The translations under genes and the position numbers were made by a program. Shown here piece by piece: positions 1 to 5,673 of a DNA stretch of 5,673 bases. This DNA comes from Planctomycetota bacterium (lineage in GTDB: Bacteria; Planctomycetota; UBA11346), in NCBI GenBank assembly GCA_013821615.1, contig JACDGQ010000233.1, positions 1-5,673 of the forward strand, read 5' to 3'. The notes beneath the pieces were generated by a model that was not told the origin of the DNA, did no database searches, and worked only from the letters and a program-made list of their open reading frames with translations. Every line of letters begins with the position of its first letter. Within the stretch, counting starts at the first letter, position 1.

Positions 1-558
1 GTGGTCGGCGTGCTCAACGCGGGGCCGCGCGGCGAGGGTGACCTGGGTGGCGTGCTCGGACGCACCGCACCGCGCACGCCCGGCATCGCGGCGCCGCGCC
101 TGCCCGGCTGGACACCCGAGCAGGCGTTGACCGTGCTCGAAAGCCTGCGCCAGCTCGCCAGCCGCCTCGCAGCCTGGTTGGAAGAAGTCGACGGCGATCG
201 CACCATCACCGCGCGCGACCGGCGCGGGCGCATCCTCCATCTCGTCCGCCAGCGCGCGCAGCACGGACTCACCCTGGGTCAACTCGCCGCCGAGTTGCGT
301 CTGAGTGTCGACCGCGCGGGCCACGTGGTGCGCGAGGAGTTCGGCATGTCGTTCCTCGACCTGCTCGCCGGCCACCGCCTGGAGCAGGCCGCAGCCATGC
401 TGGGCAGCAGCGACCTGCCCATCGCCACGGTCGCCGGCCACTGCGGTTTCGGCGATCTGTCGGCGTTCCACCGGCGCTTCCGCGCGCGCTTCGGTTTGAC
501 ACCTGCGCGGTATCGCACGGAGCGGCAGCCGCCGCAGGGGCCGGCGGCCGAGGTGTGA
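1..558 (+). CDS. AraC-family transcriptional regulator, C-terminal part (5' end outside window)
   Basis: A cytoplasmic DNA-binding regulator; 185 codons are present and the frame is open at the left edge, so the GTG at base 1 is probably an internal Val. Residues about 70-172 form an AraC/XylS double helix-turn-helix. The first HTH lies around residues 90-112 (TLGQLAAELRLS...). The second, around 139-170, has the classic pattern IATVAGHCGF then FHRRFRARFGLTPARYR, close to the family consensus for DNA contact and the conserved C-terminal helix. Residues 1-60 (VGVLNAGPR, then a helical linker) look like the end of a ligand-sensing domain; the resemblance to PocR-type sensors fused to AraC HTHs is from memory and is inference. 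It ends at TGA 556-558, 532 bp before the oxidoreductase gene on the same strand, so it may control that gene or the convergent operon. The ligand cannot be deduced. AraC-family assignment is firm; the sensor-domain type is not. Confidence 0.9.
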   Translation: MVGVLNAGPRGEGDLGGVLGRTAPRTPGIAAPRLPGWTPEQALTVLESLRQLASRLAAWLEEVDGDRTITARDRRGRILHLVRQRAQHGLTLGQLAAELRLSVDRAGHVVREEFGMSFLDLLAGHRLEQAAAMLGSSDLPIATVAGHCGFGDLSAFHRRFRARFGLTPARYRTERQPPQGPAAEV

Positions 559-609
559 GGGGAGATTTCTCGTGGACGGCGAAGCGCCTGCACGGCGGTT
601 CATGGCCAT

Positions 610-635
610 GATGGTCGAGCTGGCGCTCGACCATC
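610..635 (+). terminator. Perfect 11-bp hairpin downstream of the AraC gene
   Basis: GATGGTCGAGC (610-620) is followed by loop TGGC and its exact reverse complement GCTCGACCATC (625-635). It starts 52 bp after the regulator's stop codon. No T-run follows, so it is not a canonical intrinsic terminator; a transcript-end or RNA-stabilising hairpin, or a dimeric-protein operator, are the alternatives. The stem itself is certain, the function is not. Confidence 0.45.
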
Positions 636-682
636 GGGTCGTGCCACCAGCTGTGCGGCACCAGCCGCTGCCACGCTTGCCA

Positions 683-691
683 ACCAATCTT
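683..691 (+). repeat. Left 9-bp direct repeat (putative target-site duplication)
   Basis: ACCAATCTT, identical to 936-944, abuts the left end of the palindromic element with one intervening G. It also forms part of a small palindrome, AACCAA-TC-TTGGTT (682-695), which could be coincidental. Confidence 0.55.
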
Positions 692-692
692 G

Positions 693-935
693 GTTCCTCG
701 TCATTCGTGGAGGATCCGTGGCCTACTCGGGTCTCGTCGATCACAACAGGAAGGACAGGATCGAACAAGAGGAACGGAGGAACGGAGGACAACCAAGAGA
801 TGGCGATGCCGTTTTTTCCGATTTCGCTTTTTCCACTGGCACCCTGTCTTCCTCCGTTTCTCCGTTCCTCTTGTTCGATCAGATTGCGCTTTCCCCGCGA
901 TGGATGGAAAATCTCCACCTCGGACGACGAGGAAC
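693..935. mobile_element. MITE/REPIN-like non-autonomous palindromic element, 243 bp
   Basis: The left end GTTCCTCGTC (693-702) is the exact inverse of the right end GACGAGGAAC (926-935); the match extends to 13 of 15 bases inward. Immediately outside are two identical 9-mers, ACCAATCTT at 683-691 and 936-944, with one extra G (692) between repeat and left end. Inside is a 31-bp near-perfect stem (759-789 with 850-880), roughly concentric with the ends. No transposase or credible ORF is present, and the element is less GC-rich than the flanking genes. Terminal inverted repeats, a flanking short direct repeat, small size and no coding capacity are the hallmarks of a MITE mobilised in trans. 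A REPIN-like or structural-RNA repeat is the main alternative. It occupies the upstream region of the oxidoreductase gene. Confidence 0.6.
759..880. repeat. Large inverted repeat: 31-bp stem with 60-nt loop
   Basis: Arm 759-789 begins GATCGAACAAGAGGAACGGA, and arm 850-880 is its reverse complement with a single non-Watson-Crick position (G780 opposite T859, a wobble pair in RNA). Both outer ends are GATC. The left arm contains tandem GGAACGGA units (771-778 and 779-786). The 60-nt loop (790-849) holds T-runs at 812-817 and 828-832. The flank AGGAAGGACAGG (747-758) can also pair with CCTGTCTTCCT (843-853), so an alternative fold exists. This is the core of the 693-935 element. Confidence 0.9.
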
Positions 936-944
936 ACCAATCTT
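936..944 (+). repeat. Right 9-bp direct repeat (putative target-site duplication)
   Basis: ACCAATCTT begins at the base right after the right inverted end GACGAGGAAC. It matches 683-691 at all nine positions, in the same orientation, as expected for a duplication made on insertion. Confidence 0.55.
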
Positions 945-1090
945 CCCGTCGTTGGCGTCCTCGCCGATGCATTTCCAGGTCTGCGCGTCTCCTATAGCCG
1001 ATCCAACCACGTCTTCAGCGGATCCGCCCATGCGCGCGGCGGCCCATCGGGTACAACTGACAAGACCCTGCCGTCACCGCGCGAGACCCC
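945..1090. other. Non-coding upstream region of the oxidoreductase gene
   Basis: These 146 bp between the palindromic element and the oxidoreductase start hold no credible ORF. I see no convincing -35/-10 pair, AraC half-sites, riboswitch or strong ribosome-binding site. The last bases before the ATG read GCGAGACCCC, with at most a weak GAG as Shine-Dalgarno. A promoter must lie here or further left, because the preceding gene ends over 500 bp upstream. Confidence 0.5.
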
Positions 1091-2728
1091 ATGACCTCTT
1101 TTCGCTCCGCCCTGCGCATCCTCTCCGCCACCTGCGCCGCGGCCCTGCTGCTGCTGCCCGGGCACGCCGGGGCGGCCGATACGCCCACCGACCCCTACGC
1201 CGAATTGCACTACTGGTACCCGCTGCCCAAGGCGGCGAAACCCGCGGTGATCACCGTCGACGTGTGCGTCTACGGCGCCACCCCGGCCGGCGTCACCGCG
1301 GCCATCCAGGCGACGCGCATGGGCAAGACGGCGGCGCTGGTGGAGTTCAGCCGCCATGTCGGCGGGCTGACCTCGTCCGGACTGTCGGCGACCGACGGCG
1401 GCAACGCCATCGGCGGGCTGGCGCTGGAATTCTACAAGGGCCTGGGCAAACGCCGCGGCTTCCTGCCGGCGGAGGCCGAGGCGCGCTTCCGCGCCATGCT
1501 CGCGGAAGCCAAGGTGCAGCTGCTCACCGAGCACCGCCTGAGCGGCGTCAGCAAGGACGGCGCCGCGCTCACCGCCATCGACTGCGAGGACGGCGACCGC
1601 GTGCAGGCACGCATGTTCGTCGACGCCACCTACGAGGGTGACCTGCTGGCGCGCGCCGGCGTCGCCTTCACGGTCGGCCGCGAGGCCAACGCCCAGTACG
1701 GCGAGACCCTCGACGGGGTGCAGAAGCCGGGCTCTCATAATTTCACGCGCGCCGTCGATCCGTTCGTGAAGCCGGGCGATCCCACCTCGGGCCTGCTGCC
1801 GGGCATCACCAACCCCGCCGCCGACGCGCCCGGTGCGCACGGCGCGGGCGACCAGCGCATCCAGGCCTATAATTTCCGCATGTTCCTGGCGAAGATGCCG
1901 GACGCCTTCCCCTTCCCCAAGCCGCCCGCCTACGACGCGGGGCGCTACGAGCTGCTGCTGCGCTACCTGCAGGCCGGCGCCGAGGGCGGGCCGGAGCTGC
2001 ACGACTTCATGCAGTTGCACGTCGGCGACTCCAACAACAACGGCGGCTTCTCGACCGACGACATCGGCATGAACTACGCCTGGCCCGAGGCCGACTACGC
2101 CACGCGCGAGACGATCTACCAGGAGCACGTCACCTACCAGCAGGGCCTGATGTGGTTCCTGGCCAACGACCCGCGCGTGCCCGAGGGCATCCGCGCCAAG
2201 GTCGCGGCCTACGGCCTCGATAAGCGCAGCTTCCCCGCCACCGGCGGCTGGCCGCACGCGCTGTACGTGCGCGAAGCGCGGCGCATGGTCGCCGACTACG
2301 TCATGACCGAACACAACTGCCGCGGCAAGACCGTCGCCGAAGACGCCGTCGGCCTGGGCGAGTACAACATGGACTCGCACAACACCCAGCGCTTCGTCGA
2401 CCGCAGCGGCGCCAAGCCAGTGGCGCGCAACGAGGGCGACGTCCAGGTCGGCGTGCCGGGCTCGTACCCGATCGCCTACCGCGCGATCGTGCCCAAGGCC
2501 GGCACGTGCGCGAACCTGCTGGTGCCGGTGTGCCTGTCGGCCACGCACATCGCCTACGGCTCGATCCGCATGGAGCCGGTGTTCATGGTCCTGGGACAAT
2601 CCGCCGGCACCGCCGCGGTGCTCGCGCTCGATGGCAAGATCGCAGTGCAGGCGCTGCCCTACGCGGCACTGCGCGCCAGGCTCGACCAGGACGGGCAGCG
2701 GCTGACGCCGACGCTGCATAAGAAGTAG
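1091..2728 (+). CDS. Exported FAD-dependent oxidoreductase (FAD_oxidored family, PF12831-like)
   Basis: A 545-aa flavoprotein, full length for the family. Residues 1-29 are a Sec-type signal: basic start (MTSFRSALR), hydrophobic core (ILSATCAAALLLL) and an AGA|AD cleavage site, so it should act in the periplasm or outside. The dinucleotide-binding fold starts near residue 56 as VDVCVYGATPAGVTAA, the family's variant of GxGxxG (GATPAG, 62-67). It is followed by a basic/acidic turn (LVEFSRHVGG, 83-92) and GGLTSSGLSATDGG (91-104), as in this group. ATYEGDLLARAG (179-190) is another conserved block. The C-terminal FAD-closing segment is SATHIAYGSIRMEPVFMVLGQSAGTAAVLA (484-512). Homologues are often auto-named xanthan lyase or hypothetical; the substrate is unknown and a sugar-related one is only a guess. 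The ATG is preferred because it begins the signal peptide, though the ribosome site is weak. It is monocistronic and converges on the DUF1552 operon. Confidence 0.93.
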   Translation: MTSFRSALRILSATCAAALLLLPGHAGAADTPTDPYAELHYWYPLPKAAKPAVITVDVCVYGATPAGVTAAIQATRMGKTAALVEFSRHVGGLTSSGLSATDGGNAIGGLALEFYKGLGKRRGFLPAEAEARFRAMLAEAKVQLLTEHRLSGVSKDGAALTAIDCEDGDRVQARMFVDATYEGDLLARAGVAFTVGREANAQYGETLDGVQKPGSHNFTRAVDPFVKPGDPTSGLLPGITNPAADAPGAHGAGDQRIQAYNFRMFLAKMPDAFPFPKPPAYDAGRYELLLRYLQAGAEGGPELHDFMQLHVGDSNNNGGFSTDDIGMNYAWPEADYATRETIYQEHVTYQQGLMWFLANDPRVPEGIRAKVAAYGLDKRSFPATGGWPHALYVREARRMVADYVMTEHNCRGKTVAEDAVGLGEYNMDSHNTQRFVDRSGAKPVARNEGDVQVGVPGSYPIAYRAIVPKAGTCANLLVPVCLSATHIAYGSIRMEPVFMVLGQSAGTAAVLALDGKIAVQALPYAALRARLDQDGQRLTPTLHKK

Positions 2729-2799
2729 AGCGGCGAGTTACGAGTTACGGGTCGCGAGCTGTGAACTCGTCGCTCGAAACTCGCGACTCACCACCGCTC
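2728..2799. terminator. Palindromic heptad-repeat gap between convergent genes, probable bidirectional terminator
   Basis: The arm GAGTTACGAGTTACGGG (2735-2751) pairs with CTCGAAACTCGCGACTC (2773-2789) at 13 of 17 positions. An outer GAGCGG (2728-2733) pairs exactly with CCGCTC (2794-2799). The whole structure spans from the last base of the oxidoreductase stop into the stop codon of the opposite gene. The sequence is built of degenerate 7-mers: GAGTTAC twice in tandem (2735-2748), and on the other strand GAGTCGC, GAGTTTC, GAGCGAC. Several registers of pairing are possible. There is no T-run, so termination by this hairpin is inferred from its position. Confidence 0.55.
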
Positions 2800-4222
2800 A
2801 CGACAATTCCGGCAACAGCCGCGTCCCGCACCCGAACGGCTTGGGCAGGGTCACCCCGGCGCGTGCCAGGGTCGCGGTGTGCAGATCGCCGATGGTGCCG
2901 CTCTTCAGCTTGACGTGGCGGCCGGTGCGAATGGTGCCGCCGCCGCGCCCGGCGAGGATGGTGGGCAGGCGGCGGAACTCGTGGCCGCCGTGGTCCATGC
3001 CCGAACCCCACATCATGATGCAGTTGTCGAGCAGCGTGCCGGCGCCCTCCTTGAGGGTGTGCATGCGCCCGACGATGTAGGCGAACTGCTCGACCGCCAG
3101 GTGGTCGATGCGCGTCACCTTGGCGATCTTCTCCGGGTTGTTGTCGAGGTGGCTGAGCTCGTGGTGGCTGTCGGTGATGCCGATCTCGGGATAGGTGTCG
3201 GAATGCACGTGCGCGCCGATCAGCGTGCAGACCCGCGTCAGGTCGGTCTGGAAGGCCAGGATCATCAAATCGCCCATCAGACGCACGTGGTCGCTCCACT
3301 TCAGTGCGCCGCCCGGGATCTTCACCGCGATCGGTGGCGAGGACGCGCCCGTCGCCGGCGCCTTGCCGCCGGCCCTGGCGTGCGCCGCGGCCTCGGCCTG
3401 CTGGCGTTCGATGGCGGTGACGCGCTGCTCGAGCGAGCGCATGGTGTCGAGGTAGTCGTCCAGACGGCGCTGGTCGGCGCTGCCGACGCGCCCACGCAGG
3501 TCCTTGGCGCCGCCCAGAATCAGGTCGAGCATGCTGCGGTCGAGCGACTCCTCGCCCGGCGCGCCGCCATTCGCCGCGAAGGCCGCCGCATCGACAGCCG
3601 GGCCGCCGCGCCGCCGCGGAGTCGACTGGCGCGACGAGAACAGGCGCTTGAAGACATTCGCCGGATTGGTCTCGACCGGCAGCGGCTGGGTGGCGGTGCG
3701 ATAGTTGCCGGTGGTGTAGTAGCGGTTGTTGGTGCCCTGCTCGCCCAGGCCGCTGGCGGCGTTGTCGCGCCAGCCCAGCTCCAGCGACGGCACCACCGTA
3801 TACTGGCCGATGCGCGCTGCCGCGACCTGGTCGGCCGAGGGCGCGATGTCCATGTCGGCGAGGCGGTCGTGGTTGGGCAGCCACGCCGTCAGCCACGCGG
3901 CCAGCTCGCGGGTGTGCGGCGCGTAGGGCTTGCCGTTCTCCGGCCCGCCCAGGCCGTCCAGCAGCAGGCACTCGCCCGCCACGCCGCGCAGCGGCTCCAG
4001 GTTCTTCGACAGCGTCACGGTGAAGGTCGACGGGTCGCTCGGCCAGAAGTCCGGCATGTACACGCCGCACGGGTGGTACATGTAACCGAGGCGCACCGGC
4101 GGCTTGACCGCGCCACCGGCGGGCGTCTCGGCCCAGCCCATGGCTTCCAGCAGGGGCAGGCCGAGCGCGGCGCCCACGCCGTGCAGGCAGGTGCGGCGGG
4201 AGATGAGCCAGGGTTTGCGCAT
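2798..4222 (-). CDS. DUF1552 (HXXSHH, PF07586) family protein, Tat-exported
   Basis: A 474-aa protein of an uncharacterised family common in Planctomycetes, Verrucomicrobia and some Myxobacteria and Acidobacteria. The N-terminus carries a twin-arginine signal: SRRTCLHG (8-15) followed by hydrophobic VGAALGLPLLEAM, probably cut near residue 31, so it is exported folded. The conserved core runs from VRLGYMYHPCGVYMPDFWP (43-61) to the C-terminal third. That third holds QTDLTRVCTLIGAHVHSDTY (325-344), TYPEIGITDSHHELSH (343-358), LDNCIMMWGSGMDHGGHEFRRLP (398-420) and ILAGRGGGTIRTGRH (422-436). The last His of HXXSHH is Leu359 here. Residues 249-285 are probably coiled coil, and 275-297 are an Ala/Gly-rich low-complexity insert. 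The ATG is supported by AGGA seven bases upstream. It lies 18 bp downstream of the DUF1592-type gene, almost certainly co-transcribed. The biochemical role is unknown; the His-rich core suggests, but does not prove, metal binding. Confidence 0.93.
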   Translation of the reverse strand: MRKPWLISRRTCLHGVGAALGLPLLEAMGWAETPAGGAVKPPVRLGYMYHPCGVYMPDFWPSDPSTFTVTLSKNLEPLRGVAGECLLLDGLGGPENGKPYAPHTRELAAWLTAWLPNHDRLADMDIAPSADQVAAARIGQYTVVPSLELGWRDNAASGLGEQGTNNRYYTTGNYRTATQPLPVETNPANVFKRLFSSRQSTPRRRGGPAVDAAAFAANGGAPGEESLDRSMLDLILGGAKDLRGRVGSADQRRLDDYLDTMRSLEQRVTAIERQQAEAAAHARAGGKAPATGASSPPIAVKIPGGALKWSDHVRLMGDLMILAFQTDLTRVCTLIGAHVHSDTYPEIGITDSHHELSHLDNNPEKIAKVTRIDHLAVEQFAYIVGRMHTLKEGAGTLLDNCIMMWGSGMDHGGHEFRRLPTILAGRGGGTIRTGRHVKLKSGTIGDLHTATLARAGVTLPKPFGCGTRLLPELS

Positions 4223-4229
4223 GGGATGG

Positions 4230-4233
4230 TCCT
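4230..4233 (-). promoter_or_regulatory. Shine-Dalgarno of the DUF1552 gene
   Basis: On the minus strand AGGA is followed by CCATCCC and the ATG at 4222, a 7-nt spacing. It lies inside the 18-bp gap after the upstream gene's stop and fixes the start just ahead of the twin-arginine signal. Confidence 0.65.
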
Positions 4234-4240
4234 GTGGATC

Positions 4241-5673
4241 TCAGCGTTCGGTGCGGCGGTTCAGGAAGGGGTAGCTGGTGGCGACGGCCACGACCAGGCT
4301 CTGCAGCTTGCAGCCGTCCGCGGCGATCGCGGCCGCGAGGTCGTCGGCGACGATCTCGTCGTAGCCGGTCAGGCTGCGGCACAGCGCGTGCGCGAGCAGG
4401 CGCCCGGCGAGGGCGCGGCAGATCTGATCGCGGCGCGCGGCCAGGGCGCGTTTCAGCTCGTGCGGACTGTGGAAGGCGCCGCTGCCGGGCAGTTCGCCCG
4501 TCGCATCTACGGCCAGGCCGGTGTCGTCGCGCTCGCGCCAGCGGCCGAGCGGATCGAAATTCTCCAGCCCGAAGCCGAGCGGATCGAGTACGCGGTGGCA
4601 GCCGGCGCAGGCCGGGTCGCGGCGGTGCAGTTCGGTGCGCCCACGCAGGTTGAGGCCCGCGTTGGCCGGGGTGTCCTGCTGTTCGAGCGCCGCGACGTTC
4701 ATCGGCGGCTGCGGCGCGGGCTGGCCGAGAATCTGCTCCAGGACCCAGCGCCCGCGCTTCACCGGGCTGGTGCGGTTGGGCAGCGAGGTCACCGCCAACA
4801 CGCCCGGCATGGTGAGCAGGCCGCCGCGGTTGACGTCGGTCAGCGCCACGCGGCGCAGCTGCGGCCCCTTCACCTCGCCCTCGAGCCCGTAGAGCTTCGC
4901 CAACGGTGCATTGAGGTAGGTGAAGTCGGCGTCGATCAGCTCGAGCAGGCTGCGGTCCTCGCGCAGCACCGCGCCGAAGAACTGCGCCGCCTCGTCGTAC
5001 ATCGCGCGGCGCAGCGCCGGGGTCAGCTGCGGGAAGCGCTGCTCGTCGACCGGCAGCGCGTCGAGACGATCGAGACCGAGCCACGGTGCGGCGAAGCTGT
5101 CGAAGAAGGCGACGGAGCGCGGATCGGCGATCAGCCGGCGCACCTGCTGGGCGAGCCGCGCCGGCTCATGCAGGGTGCCGGCGTCGGCGAGCGCGGCGAG
5201 TTCGTCGTCGGGCATGGTCGACCACAGGAAATACGACAGGCGCGCGGCCAGCTCGTGGTCGCCGAGCGGCGCGACGCCCGCGGGATCGTCGCCGCCGCTG
5301 TCGCCGGTGATGAACAGGAACTGCGGCGACACCAGCGCTCCTTTGAGCATCAGCTTGACCGCCTCCGAGAAGACCTCGTCCTGGCCGTCGGCGAGGTCGA
5401 AGACGCTGAGCAGCACGTCGATCTCCGCCGCCGTCGCCGGCCGGCGATACGCGCGCCGCGCGAAATCGGTGGCGATGCGCCGCGCCGCCTCGCGCTTCGC
5501 CAGGTCCTTGCCCGGTACGGCGGTGAACAGCCGGCGCTGCGCGGCCGACGGCGCCTGCCCGGGTGGGCCGACCAGGTCGATGGTCTCGATCAGCAGCGTG
5601 CGCACGGTGGGCGGCGCGGGCGGCTTGGCGGGCTCCTTCGCCACCGGCGCCTTGCCCGCGGGCGGGCGGGGCG
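4241..5673 (-). CDS. DUF1595/DUF1592/DUF1588/DUF1585 multidomain protein with c-type haem motif (N-terminus outside window)
   Basis: The frame is open to the right edge; the first possible start in the window (GTG ending at 5644) is most likely internal, since full-length relatives are usually far longer and carry further N-terminal domains (DUF1587, often a cytochrome c). Numbering from that Val, residues 1-13 continue an Ala/Pro/Lys-rich linker. DUF1595 spans about 45-112 (EAARRIATDFARRAYRRP, then KGALVSPQFLF). DUF1592 spans about 127-255 (ELAARLSYFLWSTMPDDELA, ADPRSVAFFDSFAAPWLGLDRLD). DUF1588 spans about 273-370 (RGGLLTMPGVLAVTSLPNRT, SPVKRGRWVLEQILG). DUF1585 spans about 385-462. DPACAGCHRVLDPLGFGLENFD (343-364) contains CxxCH, a c-type haem attachment motif, which implies export. 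It is the upstream gene of a pair with the DUF1552 gene. The family is typical of Planctomycetes/Verrucomicrobia; electron transfer is a proposed role, the substrate is unknown. Confidence 0.92.
   Translation of the reverse strand, partial: PRPPAGKAPVAKEPAKPPAPPTVRTLLIETIDLVGPPGQAPSAAQRRLFTAVPGKDLAKREAARRIATDFARRAYRRPATAAEIDVLLSVFDLADGQDEVFSEAVKLMLKGALVSPQFLFITGDSGGDDPAGVAPLGDHELAARLSYFLWSTMPDDELAALADAGTLHEPARLAQQVRRLIADPRSVAFFDSFAAPWLGLDRLDALPVDEQRFPQLTPALRRAMYDEAAQFFGAVLREDRSLLELIDADFTYLNAPLAKLYGLEGEVKGPQLRRVALTDVNRGGLLTMPGVLAVTSLPNRTSPVKRGRWVLEQILGQPAPQPPMNVAALEQQDTPANAGLNLRGRTELHRRDPACAGCHRVLDPLGFGLENFDPLGRWRERDDTGLAVDATGELPGSGAFHSPHELKRALAARRDQICRALAGRLLAHALCRSLTGYDEIVADDLAAAIAADGCKLQSLVVAVATSYPFLNRRTER

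Noticed and set aside
269..661. Minus-strand ORFs (269-661 and 279-593) behind the AraC gene, containing PHSWWHDPMVERQLDHHGHE
   Set aside because: The Trp/His-rich stretch briefly looked like a gene remnant, but it is partly the translation of the 610-635 hairpin and the remainder is antisense to the AraC HTH region. There is no family match I can name.
572..997. 141-codon plus-strand ORF with a GTG start and a possible upstream GGGGAG ribosome site
   Set aside because: It reads straight through the inverted-repeat element; the product has no domain and most of its sequence is translated palindrome. Copies of such repeats are easily mis-called as small proteins.
969..1000. Possible promoter TTTCCA ... 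TATAGC upstream of the oxidoreductase
   Set aside because: The hexamers are poor, the spacer is only about 15 bp and the start is 95 bp away; not distinguishable from chance.
718..1641. 307-codon plus-strand ORF overlapping the start of the oxidoreductase
   Set aside because: The first part translates the repeat element, and the rest is an out-of-frame Arg/Gly/Pro-rich shadow of the oxidoreductase gene.
992..2719. Long open frame of 575 codons on the minus strand opposite the oxidoreductase gene
   Set aside because: It mirrors the GC-rich third positions of the real gene. The translation is a monotonous run of Arg/Gly/Val/His-rich sequence with no recognisable domain, whereas the plus strand gives a full FAD family protein with a signal peptide.
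2745..5084. Open frame of 779 codons on the minus strand across both DUF genes
   Set aside because: It runs through the stop and start of two well-supported proteins in another frame, and its product is Arg/Ala/Pro-rich low complexity; a high-GC artefact.
1..5673. CRISPR array, tRNA, rRNA or known riboswitch
   Set aside because: No regularly spaced direct repeats, no cloverleaf with the T-loop GTTCRANYC pattern, and no rRNA-like conserved stretches were seen on either strand by reading.

Overview
The window is GC-rich throughout (coding runs dominated by G/C third positions). It carries gene families typical of the Planctomycetes-Verrucomicrobia-Chlamydiae group, plus secreted-protein genes of the kind seen in polysaccharide-degrading Verrucomicrobia. 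The 5' partial regulator resembles the PocR-type sensor plus AraC HTH proteins I associate with Opitutales. Assignment to Verrucomicrobia (Opitutales-like) is an inference from gene families, not from a marker gene.

Layout: (1) 1-558, plus strand, is the C-terminal part of an AraC-family regulator cut by the window start. (2) 559-1090 is a 532-bp non-coding stretch with a perfect 11-bp hairpin (610-635) and a compact 243-bp palindromic element (693-935). The element has inverted ends, an internal 31-bp stem, and a perfect 9-bp direct repeat outside it. It looks like a non-autonomous, MITE/REPIN-like insertion. (3) 1091-2728, plus strand, encodes an exported FAD-dependent oxidoreductase. (4) 2729-2797 is a short inter-stop gap filled by an imperfect palindrome of degenerate GAGTTAC-like heptads, probably a two-way terminator. 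(5) 2798-5673, minus strand, is a two-gene operon read from right to left. Its first gene is a DUF1595/DUF1592/DUF1588/DUF1585 protein with a c-type haem motif (5' end outside the window). Its second is a Tat-exported DUF1552 (HXXSHH) protein.

How they may work together: all three enzyme-like proteins appear to act outside the cytoplasm. One is a flavoprotein, one carries a CxxCH haem-binding site, and one belongs to an uncharacterised Tat-exported family that regularly sits beside the DUF1592 family. An extracytoplasmic redox or substrate-processing module controlled by the AraC regulator is plausible, but this is inference. The observations most worth checking are the MITE-like element with its apparent 9-bp target duplication, the DUF1552 protein whose signature motif ends in Leu instead of His, and the palindromic heptad repeat that fits exactly between two convergent stop codons.
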